NCBI GenBank assembly: GCA_902569415.1
Contig: CACFUH010000007.1
Span: forward strand, 1 to 47,022
Source of the DNA: an uncultured Pelagibacteraceae bacterium
GTDB lineage: Bacteria; Pseudomonadota; Alphaproteobacteria; Pelagibacterales; Pelagibacteraceae
Direction of reading: 5' to 3'
Length of the DNA: 47,022 bases
Position 1 is the stretch's first letter; every line of letters begins with the position of its first letter. Positions 33,825 through 41,363 of this stretch are shown one piece after another. The position numbers and the translations under genes are program-made. Under the pieces are notes generated by a model. The model was not told where the DNA came from and ran no database searches. It saw nothing but the letters and a program-made list of their open reading frames with translations.

Positions 33825-34442
33825 TTAGTGTTCAAATGTTGATAGATTAAATCCTGATATTTCCATATCTACTAGTGTAGGAATAACTTTCATACATTTT
33901 TCAAAAAGATCAATTCTTTTTTCTCTAATTAACATTTTTGTCAACTTATCTTTTATTTCAAATAAATACTCAGTATCTTGAGCAGCATAACTAATTTGTT
34001 TTGACGATAAATTTGGATTACCCCAATCACTTTGTTGTTCTTTTTTAGAAATGTCTTTACCACATAATTCTTTAACCAAATCTTTGTAGCCATGAAAACT
34101 TGAAGCAGTTCTTCCAATTTTTGAAGCTAATTTCGTACAAAAAATATTTTTTGGGCTTACTTTAAGATGATATTTTAACCACAAAAGATCCTGTCTTGCA
34201 TAATGCATAATGAATTGTGTTGAAGGATTAGACAATGTTTTGACTAAGTTTGGTGCATTGTATGTTTCTCTATTTAATTTTATTAAATAAAATTTTTTTG
34301 ACTCCAAACCTATCTGCACTAAAGTAAGAGGATCTCTTCCGAGCACTAAACCTAGTGCCTCATTATCAATACCTATCACCTTTTCATTAGACAAATCGAT
34401 CTCTGGAGGCAAATCATTTTCAAAAATTTTGATGTTATTCAT
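33825..34442 (-). CDS. rnd: RNase D-like 3'-5' exonuclease
   Basis: A 205-aa DEDDy exonuclease domain: motif I GIDNEAL (Asp26, Glu28), motif II HYARQDLLWL, motif III SYAAQDTEYLF with the catalytic Tyr region. It lacks the HRDC domains of E. coli RNase D, which is normal for the short alphaproteobacterial form. Likely role is tRNA or small-RNA 3' trimming. It is the first gene of the 14-gene minus-strand run, next to kdsD as in relatives. The gene symbol is by similarity. Confidence 0.88.
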   Translation of the reverse strand: MNNIKIFENDLPPEIDLSNEKVIGIDNEALGLVLGRDPLTLVQIGLESKKFYLIKLNRETYNAPNLVKTLSNPSTQFIMHYARQDLLWLKYHLKVSPKNIFCTKLASKIGRTASSFHGYKDLVKELCGKDISKKEQQSDWGNPNLSSKQISYAAQDTEYLFEIKDKLTKMLIREKRIDLFEKCMKVIPTLVDMEISGFNLSTFEH

Positions 34443-34517
34443 TTTAAATTTATATATATGTTATTCGTTTTTATTTTATATATATAAATACAAAACGATA
34501 ATGTCTATTTTTTGATT

Positions 34518-35465
34518 ATGAAAAAAGTATTGATCTTTGGCGGCTCAGGTCAAATAGGGCGTCATTTAATAAGAAGGCTAACTAAGGAAAATTACTTGGT
34601 TACTGTAGTAACTAGGAATTATCATAAAAATGGAGCAATATTAAAAACCCAGGGCAATCCTGGTTATATTGATGTTGTTGAAGCAAATATTTTTGATGAG
34701 GAAAAATTAGATGATCTATTTGAAGATAAGGACATATGTATTAATTTGGTAGGAATTCTTTACGAAGATAAAAGAAATACTTTTAAAAATATTCATGTAA
34801 ATTTTCCATCATTACTTTCAACAAAATGTAAGAAATATAATTTAAAGAAACTTATTCATATTTCTGCCTTAGGAGTTGAAAGAGCTTTAGATAGTAAATA
34901 TGCAATAAGTAAAGCTCAAGGTGAAAAAAATATAATTCAAAATTTTTCAAAAACTGTAATTTTAAGACCATCAATCATTTATTCGGTAGACGATAATTTT
35001 ACAACTAATCTAATGACAATATTAAGTTTGTTGCCTGTATTTCCTTTGTACTATAATGGAAAAACCAAATTTTCGCCAATTCATGTATCAAATTTTTGTG
35101 AAATAATATTAAAAATAATAAACAAAAATATTTCAGATCAAATTATTGAATGTATTGGACCTGAAGAATTATCATTTAAGGAAATAATAAAAAAACTATT
35201 AATATCAATAGATAAAAAAAGATTTTTAATTCAAATGCCAATTAAAATTGCAAAATTATCTGCGTTTTTTCTTGAAAAACTTCCCAAACCATTATTAACA
35301 AGAGATCAGCTTAATTTGTTAAAGTATGATAATATTCCTTCAGGTGATTATAAAACTAATAACGATCTAGGCTTAGAAGCAAAACTTAAATTTGAAGATG
35401 AAATATCCAAATATTCTTATATGTGGAAAAAAGGGGGAGAATACTCTAAAAAATTTAATAAATAA
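34518..35465 (+). CDS. NDUFA9-like NAD(P)-binding SDR protein
   Basis: An atypical short-chain dehydrogenase/epimerase with the Rossmann motif VLIFGGSGQIGRHLIRRL at the N-terminus, HISALGVERALDSKYAISKA (containing the YxxxK pair) and LRPSIIYS. This wording matches the complex I NDUFA9-like family found next to core genes in alphaproteobacteria; such proteins may help complex I or quinone biogenesis. The 315-aa protein starts at ATG 34518; a TTG at 34512 is in frame but unlikely. It is a single gene between divergent rnd and convergent gcrA. Confidence 0.85.
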   Translation: MKKVLIFGGSGQIGRHLIRRLTKENYLVTVVTRNYHKNGAILKTQGNPGYIDVVEANIFDEEKLDDLFEDKDICINLVGILYEDKRNTFKNIHVNFPSLLSTKCKKYNLKKLIHISALGVERALDSKYAISKAQGEKNIIQNFSKTVILRPSIIYSVDDNFTTNLMTILSLLPVFPLYYNGKTKFSPIHVSNFCEIILKIINKNISDQIIECIGPEELSFKEIIKKLLISIDKKRFLIQMPIKIAKLSAFFLEKLPKPLLTRDQLNLLKYDNIPSGDYKTNNDLGLEAKLKFEDEISKYSYMWKKGGEYSKKFNK

Positions 35466-35469
35466 TATC

Positions 35470-35961
35470 TTAGGCTGACTTAATTTTTTTTTCAATAAAC
35501 TGAGGTATTTCGTCTTCATTTGTTAAATCTTCTTTTTTACCTCTTGGTTGGAAAACTACTATTAAATGTAATGGACAATAAGAAAATTTTTCAACAGTCT
35601 TTCTTCCACAAAATGAAGCTGTTGCTTCGTTTGGGTGGCCCTCCATATATTTACAAGTATTTTCTGTCAGTTCCTCTAAATTTAAATTTTTTGCTGGTTC
35701 AAAATTTTTATCTAAAAGCAGAGATTTAAATTTAATTCTTCTACTTACTTTTTTCTGAAAATTATTTGTTACAAAATTTTTATTTTTAGAATGAGCGATC
35801 GGAGCTCTTTTAATTATTTTAGCTGACAAATTTAATCTGTGGGCTTTTCCAATAACCGCATTTCTGCTTACACCACCAATAATTTCTGCTATTTGGCTTG
35901 CGCTATTGCCTTTCCCCCAAAGCTGTTTTAATTTTTCAACCTTTTCTTCTGTCCAGCCCAT
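35470..35961 (-). CDS. gcrA: GcrA-family cell-cycle regulator
   Basis: GcrA binds RNA polymerase and methylated GANTC-containing promoters in Caulobacter. The 163-aa protein begins MGWTEEKVEKLKQLWGKGNS, the helix-turn-helix start seen in the family, followed by SASQIAEIIGGVSRNAVIGKAHR. The C-terminal part has the cysteine-bearing segment CKYMEGHP and a CPLH sequence. A likely promoter lies just upstream. The matching methyltransferase CcrM is not in this window. Confidence 0.93.
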   Translation of the reverse strand: MGWTEEKVEKLKQLWGKGNSASQIAEIIGGVSRNAVIGKAHRLNLSAKIIKRAPIAHSKNKNFVTNNFQKKVSRRIKFKSLLLDKNFEPAKNLNLEELTENTCKYMEGHPNEATASFCGRKTVEKFSYCPLHLIVVFQPRGKKEDLTNEDEIPQFIEKKIKSA

Positions 35962-35991
35962 TTACTACCATATGTTGTATCTTAACTTGTT

Positions 35992-36020
35992 TTTATAACA
36001 ATATAGAGGTACACATACAA
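35992..36020 (-). promoter_or_regulatory. Predicted promoter of gcrA
   Basis: On the minus strand, -35 TTGTAT (36015-36020) and -10 TATAAA (35992-35997) are separated by 17 bp, close to the sigma-70 consensus. Start of transcription would be near 35985, giving a leader of about 25 nt before the ATG at 35961. Confidence 0.5.
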
Positions 36021-36091
36021 ATAAAATAATAACAAGCTTTTTTTTGGTTTTTTTAACAATATTTTGAAAAAAAGTTTATGAATACTCATTT

Positions 36092-36901
36092 ATGCTTGAA
36101 TTAGATAACAAATACCAAATTGGTCAAAGAAGATTTGGCATTAATTGGGTAGGAACATATACGCTTTATTTAAAGGAAACACTTAGATTCCTCACAGTTT
36201 TTGGACAGACAATAGCTGGGCCAGTTATTACTTCAATACTTTTTTTATGTGTTATTTCTCTTGCAATAGGAAGTGATAGACCTAGTGTTTTGGGCGTTTC
36301 ATTTATAGAATTTCTTGCTCCTGGTTTAATAGCGATGCAAATTATTCAACAAGCATTTTCACACTCAGCTTCTTCATTGTTAATGGGAAAAATGATGGGC
36401 ACAATTGTAGATTTAATTGGCGCTCCTCTTTCAGCTAGTGAAGTAACCATAGCCGTAATATTGGCTTCGGTTACTAGAGCTTTGATGATTGCAATTGTTT
36501 CAATTATTATAATTTCTTTTATGGTTAAAATTGAAATAAATAATTTCTTACTATTTTTCACATATTTATTTTTAAGTTCTTTTATTATGGGTGCAGCTGG
36601 TTTTATTGCAGGTCTTTGGGCTGATAAATTTGATCACATGTCAACTGTTACCAATTTTATTATTGTTCCTTTGTCTTTTTTATCTGGAACATTTTATTCA
36701 GTAGAGAAATTACCAAGCTCTCTATATACTTTAAGTCACTACAATCCTTTTTTTCATATGATTGATGGGTTTAGATACTCTTTTATCGGCAGCATGGACG
36801 GATCAATTAAATTTGGAATTTTTTATTTAGTTTTTCTTTCAATATTAACTTGGGTTATAGCATTTTTACTTTATAAAAAAGGTTATAAAATTAAATCATA
36901 A
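36092..36901 (+). CDS. ABC-2 type transporter permease
   Basis: A 269-aa membrane protein with about six predicted segments (around 38-58, 72-92, 118-142, 150-172, 187-205, 243-262) and the ABC-2 permease layout, including the FLSGTFYSVEKLP and NPFFHMIDGFRYSF segments near the C-terminus that mark the NodJ/DrrB-like export permeases. No ATP-binding partner gene is adjacent, so the ATPase must be elsewhere. Substrate is unknown; related systems export polysaccharides, drugs or lipids. It is the first gene before argD. Confidence 0.88.
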   Translation: MLELDNKYQIGQRRFGINWVGTYTLYLKETLRFLTVFGQTIAGPVITSILFLCVISLAIGSDRPSVLGVSFIEFLAPGLIAMQIIQQAFSHSASSLLMGKMMGTIVDLIGAPLSASEVTIAVILASVTRALMIAIVSIIIISFMVKIEINNFLLFFTYLFLSSFIMGAAGFIAGLWADKFDHMSTVTNFIIVPLSFLSGTFYSVEKLPSSLYTLSHYNPFFHMIDGFRYSFIGSMDGSIKFGIFYLVFLSILTWVIAFLLYKKGYKIKS

Positions 36902-36913
36902 TAAAAAATTAAA

Positions 36914-38092
36914 ATGAGCTCTCTTGCAAAAAATTATAATAGAAGAAAAATTGCATTTAAAAGTGGAAAAGGAAGCTTTCTATATGCTACCAATGGTAAA
37001 AAATACCTAGATTTTGTCCAAGGAATTGCAGTTAATTCTTTAGGACATTCAAATCCATACTTAATTAAAGCTATTAATAAACAAGCAAAAAAAGTTTGGC
37101 ATGTATCAAATGCATTTATAATCCCAGAGGGTGAAAAACTTGCTAAAAGACTAACACAAAAAACTTTTGCAGATTTTATTTTTTTTCAAAATTCTGGAAC
37201 TGAAGCAACTGAAGCAGCTATAAAAGTTGCAAGAAGATATTTCTATTCGAAAGGAAAACCCAACAAAAATAGAATTTTATGTATTAAAAATTCATTTCAT
37301 GGAAGAACTATTGCAGCAATTTTTGCAAGTGGATCAAAAAAAATGACCGAAGGATTTGGACCTAAGGTTCCAGGATTTGATCATATTGAATTTAAAAAAT
37401 CTAAGCCAAGATTTCCAAATATTAAAAGGAAAATTAAGAAGAATACTGCAGCAATAATGGTAGAGACTATAATGGGTGAGGGAGGCATTAAGTCTATACC
37501 TGACAAGTGTCTCAAGTATTTAAGAAAAATTTGTAATGAAAAAAAAATATTATTAATTTTAGATGAGGTTCAATGTGGAATAGGCAGATCAGGAGATTTT
37601 TTTGCATTTGAAAAATCGAAAGTAAAGCCAGATATTGTTCCTATAGCCAAGGGGATAGGCGGAGGTTTTCCATTAGGTGCAGTTTTGATGACGAAAAAAG
37701 TTGCAAAAGCAATGAGCCCAGGAAGCCATGGTTCAACTTTTGGAGGAAATCCATTAGCAATGAATGTAGGAAATGCTGTTTTAGATCAAATTTTTAAAAA
37801 AGGATTTCTTAAAAACGTAAGAAAAATATCAAAATATTTTCATATAAAATTAAACAAACTTAAAAAAGATTATCCAAATATTTTTAAAGAAATTAGAGGC
37901 AAAGGTTTATTAATTGGAATGCAATTACATTTTGATCAATCTAAGTTTATTAGATCTTTAGAAAAAAATTATTTATTAACAATCAGGGCCTCAGAAAACG
38001 TAATAAGAATTTTACCACCTTTAAATGTTAAAAAAAATGAAATTGATTTAGCTTTAAAGATAATAGAGAAAGTTTGCAGAGAATATAAATAA
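36914..38092 (+). CDS. argD: Acetylornithine aminotransferase
   Basis: PLP-dependent transamination of N-acetylglutamate semialdehyde to N-acetylornithine; may also serve N-succinyl-LL-2,6-diaminoheptanedioate in the DAP pathway, whose dapD and dapE genes are in this window. The 392-aa class III aminotransferase shows FQNSGTEATEAAIKVAR, NSFHGRTIA, LDEVQCGIGRSGDFFAFE, and AKGIGGGFPLGA with the PLP lysine. It is followed by argF after 2 bp. Confidence 0.96.
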   Translation: MSSLAKNYNRRKIAFKSGKGSFLYATNGKKYLDFVQGIAVNSLGHSNPYLIKAINKQAKKVWHVSNAFIIPEGEKLAKRLTQKTFADFIFFQNSGTEATEAAIKVARRYFYSKGKPNKNRILCIKNSFHGRTIAAIFASGSKKMTEGFGPKVPGFDHIEFKKSKPRFPNIKRKIKKNTAAIMVETIMGEGGIKSIPDKCLKYLRKICNEKKILLILDEVQCGIGRSGDFFAFEKSKVKPDIVPIAKGIGGGFPLGAVLMTKKVAKAMSPGSHGSTFGGNPLAMNVGNAVLDQIFKKGFLKNVRKISKYFHIKLNKLKKDYPNIFKEIRGKGLLIGMQLHFDQSKFIRSLEKNYLLTIRASENVIRILPPLNVKKNEIDLALKIIEKVCREYK

Positions 38093-38094
38093 TC

Positions 38095-39024
38095 ATGAAA
38101 AACTTTATTAATCTCAAAGATATGACCACTAAAGATTTAAGAAGAATCTTGAATGATGCAAAAAAAAGAAAGAAGAAAAGAAAAAAATTAAGCACACTTG
38201 ATCTTGATAAAGATAAACCATTAAAAGGAAAATTGATAATTCAAATGTATGAAAAACCAAGTTCAAGAACTCGTCTGAGTTTTCACCTTTCAATAGCTCA
38301 ATTAGGTGGCGGATCAATAACTATCAAAGCAAATGAATTGCACTTAGGAAAAGGAGGAGAAACTTTAGCTGATACAGCTAAAATTTTATCAACGTATGGT
38401 GACGGCTTTATGCTTAGAACAGGTAGTGATAAAAAAATTGAAGATTTTAGTAAAAATTTAACTATTCCTATCATAAATTTATTAAGCCCAAGCTCTCATC
38501 CATGTCAGGTACTCTCAGATATATTTACAGTAGAAGAAATTAAAAAAAAACCTATATCAAAATTAAATATTTGTTGGATTGGAGACTGCAATAATGTTTT
38601 AAATAGTTTAATAGCTACCTCAGTAAAATTAAAATTTAATTTAAATGTAGGATGTCCAAAAAATTATAGACCTCCAAAGTTTGTTATGGATTGGGTTAAA
38701 AAAAATAAAAGAAATATTAATATTTTTAATGATCCAAAAAAAGCAGCAAAAAATGCTGATGTAGTATTTTCTGATAAAGTAGTTTCTTTAAATGATAAAG
38801 TTAATAAGTTGAAAAAAATTAAAGATTTTAAAAATTATAGAATAACTCCGAGTTTAATGAAAGTAACTCGACCTCAGAGTATCTTCCTGCACTGTCTACC
38901 AAGAGGAAATGAAGTTTCAGAAGATGTTTTTTTGGGAAAGCAATCAAGAGTATGGCAACAAGCCCTTAATAGAGTGCATGTTCAAAAAAGTATTTTATTG
39001 TATTGTTTTAATAAATTAAGGTAA
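38095..39024 (+). CDS. argF: Ornithine carbamoyltransferase
   Basis: Converts ornithine plus carbamoyl phosphate to citrulline. The 309-aa protein has the carbamoyl-phosphate motif EKPSSRTRLSF (Ser-Ser-Arg-Thr-Arg instead of the more usual S-T-R-T-R), the HPCQVLSD carbamoyl-binding segment and HCLPRGNEVS, where the HCLP cysteine is the ornithine-site residue. Its end overlaps the convergent cytochrome c gene by 9 bp. Confidence 0.96.
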   Translation: MKNFINLKDMTTKDLRRILNDAKKRKKKRKKLSTLDLDKDKPLKGKLIIQMYEKPSSRTRLSFHLSIAQLGGGSITIKANELHLGKGGETLADTAKILSTYGDGFMLRTGSDKKIEDFSKNLTIPIINLLSPSSHPCQVLSDIFTVEEIKKKPISKLNICWIGDCNNVLNSLIATSVKLKFNLNVGCPKNYRPPKFVMDWVKKNKRNINIFNDPKKAAKNADVVFSDKVVSLNDKVNKLKKIKDFKNYRITPSLMKVTRPQSIFLHCLPRGNEVSEDVFLGKQSRVWQQALNRVHVQKSILLYCFNKLR

Positions 39025-39543
39025 TGGTTTAGGATCGTCACTATTTTGATTTAAATACAAAATTACGGATGCCCTATCTTTTTCAGATTTAAGACCGGCA
39101 AACCCCATTTTGTTATTAGGTATCCATTTTGATGGTTTAATTAAAAAGCCATTCATTTCTTCCCAAGTCCATTCTTTACCATAAGATGATAAAGCTTTTG
39201 AATATTTATAATCCGTTATTGATCCAATTGGTCTAAAGATTACATTCCAGAGAGCTGGTCCTATCTTGTTGCCTCCTCCTTGTTTAATGCTATGGCATGC
39301 CTTGCACTTCTTATAGACTTTCTCACCGTGCGCAATATCTCCCATTGCTAACAAAGCAGACATATCTACAGATGCTTCAGAGCTTGCTTGCACTGCTTCA
39401 CCTTCAGGGGCTTCAACTTTATAAGCTACAATGCTTTCTTTACCTTTATCAAAAATTATATCTGATATTTTTCCAATACCAAAAACTACTAATATTGTTA
39501 CTAGAATTGCAGCAATAACCTTATTTATTTCAAAAGAATTCAT
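39016..39543 (-). CDS. Membrane-anchored class I cytochrome c (CycM-like)
   Basis: A 175-aa protein with an uncleaved N-terminal anchor (about 8-25), a linker rich in Ser, Ala and Glu (about 43-70), and one class I cytochrome c domain: heme-binding CKACH (Cys80, Cys83, His84) and axial Met146 in NNKMGFAG. Such proteins carry electrons from the bc1 complex to the terminal oxidase on the periplasmic side. It is a single gene, convergent with argF and divergent from kdsB; the cytochrome c-kdsB-pheA neighbourhood is seen in other alphaproteobacteria. Confidence 0.92.
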   Translation of the reverse strand: MNSFEINKVIAAILVTILVVFGIGKISDIIFDKGKESIVAYKVEAPEGEAVQASSEASVDMSALLAMGDIAHGEKVYKKCKACHSIKQGGGNKIGPALWNVIFRPIGSITDYKYSKALSSYGKEWTWEEMNGFLIKPSKWIPNNKMGFAGLKSEKDRASVILYLNQNSDDPKPLP

Positions 39544-39612
39544 TTAAAATATTTATTATATTTCATATAACATGTTAAAAAATAAAAAGCTTAAATATTT
39601 AATTATACAATT

Positions 39613-39629
39613 TGCGTCCCTTAGACGCA
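39613..39629. promoter_or_regulatory. GC-rich dyad overlapping the predicted kdsB promoter
   Basis: TGCGTC (39613-39618) and GACGCA (39624-39629) form a perfect 6-bp inverted repeat with a 5-nt spacer in an otherwise almost pure A/T gap. A possible kdsB promoter, TTGCGT (39612-39617) and TATCAA (about 39635-39640) with 17 bp between, has this dyad in its -35 and spacer. It could be an operator or just a small hairpin. Confidence 0.35.
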
Positions 39630-39648
39630 TAAATTATCAATAAATATA

Positions 39649-40386
39649 ATGTTTAAAACAGTAATTCTAATACCATCAAGGCTTTCAGCTACTAGATTGC
39701 CTCGAAAACCTCTTTTAAAAATTAATGGAATTTCAATTATTTCTCATGTTGTAAAAAAAGCTCAAGATGCCGAAATAGGAGAAGTATTTGTTGCCACTGA
39801 AGACAAAGAGATTTTAGATGATGTTAATTTAAATGGTGGAAAAGCAATTATTACAAGCAATAAACACAAAACAGGATCCGATAGGATTTTTGAGTGTTTT
39901 GAAAAGTTAAATTTAAAAGATATAGAATATATAATTAACCTTCAAGGAGATGAGCCAAACATAGATATAAATGATTTAAAACACTTAAATAAATTAATTC
40001 AAGTTAATAAGCCAGAAATAGGAACGTTAGCAGCAGAAATTCAAAATAAATCTAACTTAAGTAATGAAAATATTGTCAAAGTAATTACAGATAATAAAAT
40101 TAATGATAAAAATTTTCCAGTTGCAATAGATTTTAAAAGGAAAGTAGATAATTTTAATTCAAATATTTATCACCATTTAGGAATTTATGCTTACAAGCCT
40201 TATATTTTGAAAAAATTAATTTCATTAAAACAAACAAAAAATGAGATTAAAAATAGATTAGAACAACTCAGAGCAATGGAAAATGAAATAAGAATAAATG
40301 TAGCATTAGCAAAATTTTGCCCAATTGGCATAGATACTATGGAAGATTATCTGGCTTTAAAAAAAAAATTAGAATATAACTCCTGA
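39649..40386 (+). CDS. kdsB: 3-deoxy-manno-octulosonate cytidylyltransferase
   Basis: Activates KDO as CMP-KDO for lipid A core assembly. The 245-aa nucleotidyltransferase shows LIPSRLSATRLPRKPL (nucleotide-binding), ATEDKEI, TGSDRIFE, INLQGDEPNI and the HLGIYAYK segment. Together with kdsD and the lpt genes it shows that an LPS with KDO is made. pheA starts 1 bp after its stop. Confidence 0.95.
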   Translation: MFKTVILIPSRLSATRLPRKPLLKINGISIISHVVKKAQDAEIGEVFVATEDKEILDDVNLNGGKAIITSNKHKTGSDRIFECFEKLNLKDIEYIINLQGDEPNIDINDLKHLNKLIQVNKPEIGTLAAEIQNKSNLSNENIVKVITDNKINDKNFPVAIDFKRKVDNFNSNIYHHLGIYAYKPYILKKLISLKQTKNEIKNRLEQLRAMENEIRINVALAKFCPIGIDTMEDYLALKKKLEYNS

Positions 40387-40387
40387 A

Positions 40388-41215
40388 ATGAAAATTGCTT
40401 ACCAAGGTATTGCTGGAAGTTATAGTGAAAGTTGCGCAAAAGAAAAGTATCCTAATTGTGAAACTATTCCATGCAAAACTTTTGATGAATGTTTTGAAAA
40501 AGCTAATAATGACAGTTCTGTAAAAGCAATTATACCCGAGTCAAATAAAACAACAGGAAATATAGGAGTAGAATATTTAATTTTTAAATATAGATTAAAT
40601 ATTTTTGCTGAACATTTTTTTCCAATCAATCATAATCTTTTGGGAATCCCTGGTTCAAAAATAAGTGATATAAAAGAAATTTATTCTCACGCTCAAGCTT
40701 TAAGTCAATCTTCAATATTTATTAAAAAAAATAAATTAAATGAAAATGTTAGAGCAGATACAGCAGGATCTGCAAAATTTATTTCTCAAGATAAAGATAA
40801 ATCAAAGGGAGCGATATCCTCAAAGCTTAGTGCAAATATATATAATTTAGAAATATTAGCTTCAAATATTCAAGATGAAAAAGAAAATGTGACAAGATTT
40901 TTAATTATGCAAAAAGATATATTTCAACCTGAATTTCAAAAAAAAAAATATATAACTTCTTTATTATTTAAACTAAAAAGCAAGGCAGGTGCTCTTTATA
41001 GCGCATTAGGCAGTTTTACTCTAAATGGAGTAAATCTAACTAAATTACAAAGTTTTGCTGAAAAAAATTCTTTTTCATCTTATTTTTTTTTATGTGAACT
41101 TGATGGGCATATTGAGGAAAAGAAAGTAAAAAATTCATTAGAAGAACTGGGGCTTCACTGTGATGATATGCACGTACTGGGTGTTTTTGAAGCTGACAAA
41201 TATAGAGATAAATAA
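40388..41215 (+). CDS. pheA: Prephenate dehydratase
   Basis: Converts prephenate to phenylpyruvate in phenylalanine synthesis. The 275-aa monofunctional form has the catalytic domain (residues 1-185: YQGIAGSYSE, PESNKTTGNIG, and VTRFLIM with the conserved Thr-Arg-Phe) followed by an ACT domain (about 195-270, SKAGALYSALGSF). The ACT loop that in other bacteria reads ESRP is QSFA here, so phenylalanine feedback may differ; related alphaproteobacterial proteins also deviate at this spot. Confidence 0.94.
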   Translation: MKIAYQGIAGSYSESCAKEKYPNCETIPCKTFDECFEKANNDSSVKAIIPESNKTTGNIGVEYLIFKYRLNIFAEHFFPINHNLLGIPGSKISDIKEIYSHAQALSQSSIFIKKNKLNENVRADTAGSAKFISQDKDKSKGAISSKLSANIYNLEILASNIQDEKENVTRFLIMQKDIFQPEFQKKKYITSLLFKLKSKAGALYSALGSFTLNGVNLTKLQSFAEKNSFSSYFFLCELDGHIEEKKVKNSLEELGLHCDDMHVLGVFEADKYRDK

Positions 41216-41228
41216 TTTATTACTTTTC

Positions 41229-41258
41229 TTGTGGAATAAGAATCTTTACTGTTATAAT
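41229..41258 (+). promoter_or_regulatory. Predicted promoter of the SRP RNA
   Basis: TTGTGG (41229-41234) and a perfect TATAAT (41253-41258) separated by 18 bp; the RNA 5' end at 41266 is 8 nt after the -10. The best-spaced consensus promoter seen in the window, as expected for a stable RNA. Confidence 0.65.
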
Positions 41259-41265
41259 ACATTTT

Positions 41266-41349
41266 GGAGGCTAGAGGTGGGTGCTGCTTGAACCCGACCA
41301 GGTCCTAACGGAAGCAATCGTAAAGACAGTTTCTCAGGTTCTAGTCTCC
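41266..41349 (+). ncRNA. ffs: Signal recognition particle RNA (4.5S type)
   Basis: About 84 nt. Terminal arms GGAGGCTAG and CTAGTCTCC close a single long hairpin. The Ffh-binding domain is recognisable as CCAGGTCC followed by a 4-nt loop and GGAAGCA, with the conserved CAGG/AGCA symmetric internal loop. The apical loop is TAAC (41306-41309) where most bacteria have GGAA. It lies between pheA and dnaX, the place it occupies in many alphaproteobacteria, and dnaX begins 14 nt after it. Confidence 0.9.
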
Positions 41350-41363
41350 TAAATATTTTGACT

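Noticed and set aside
41010..41080. Missing ESRP motif in the PheA ACT domain as a new regulatory variant
   Set aside because: Related alphaproteobacterial PheA proteins, as far as I recall, also deviate from ESRP here, so this is probably a lineage trait.
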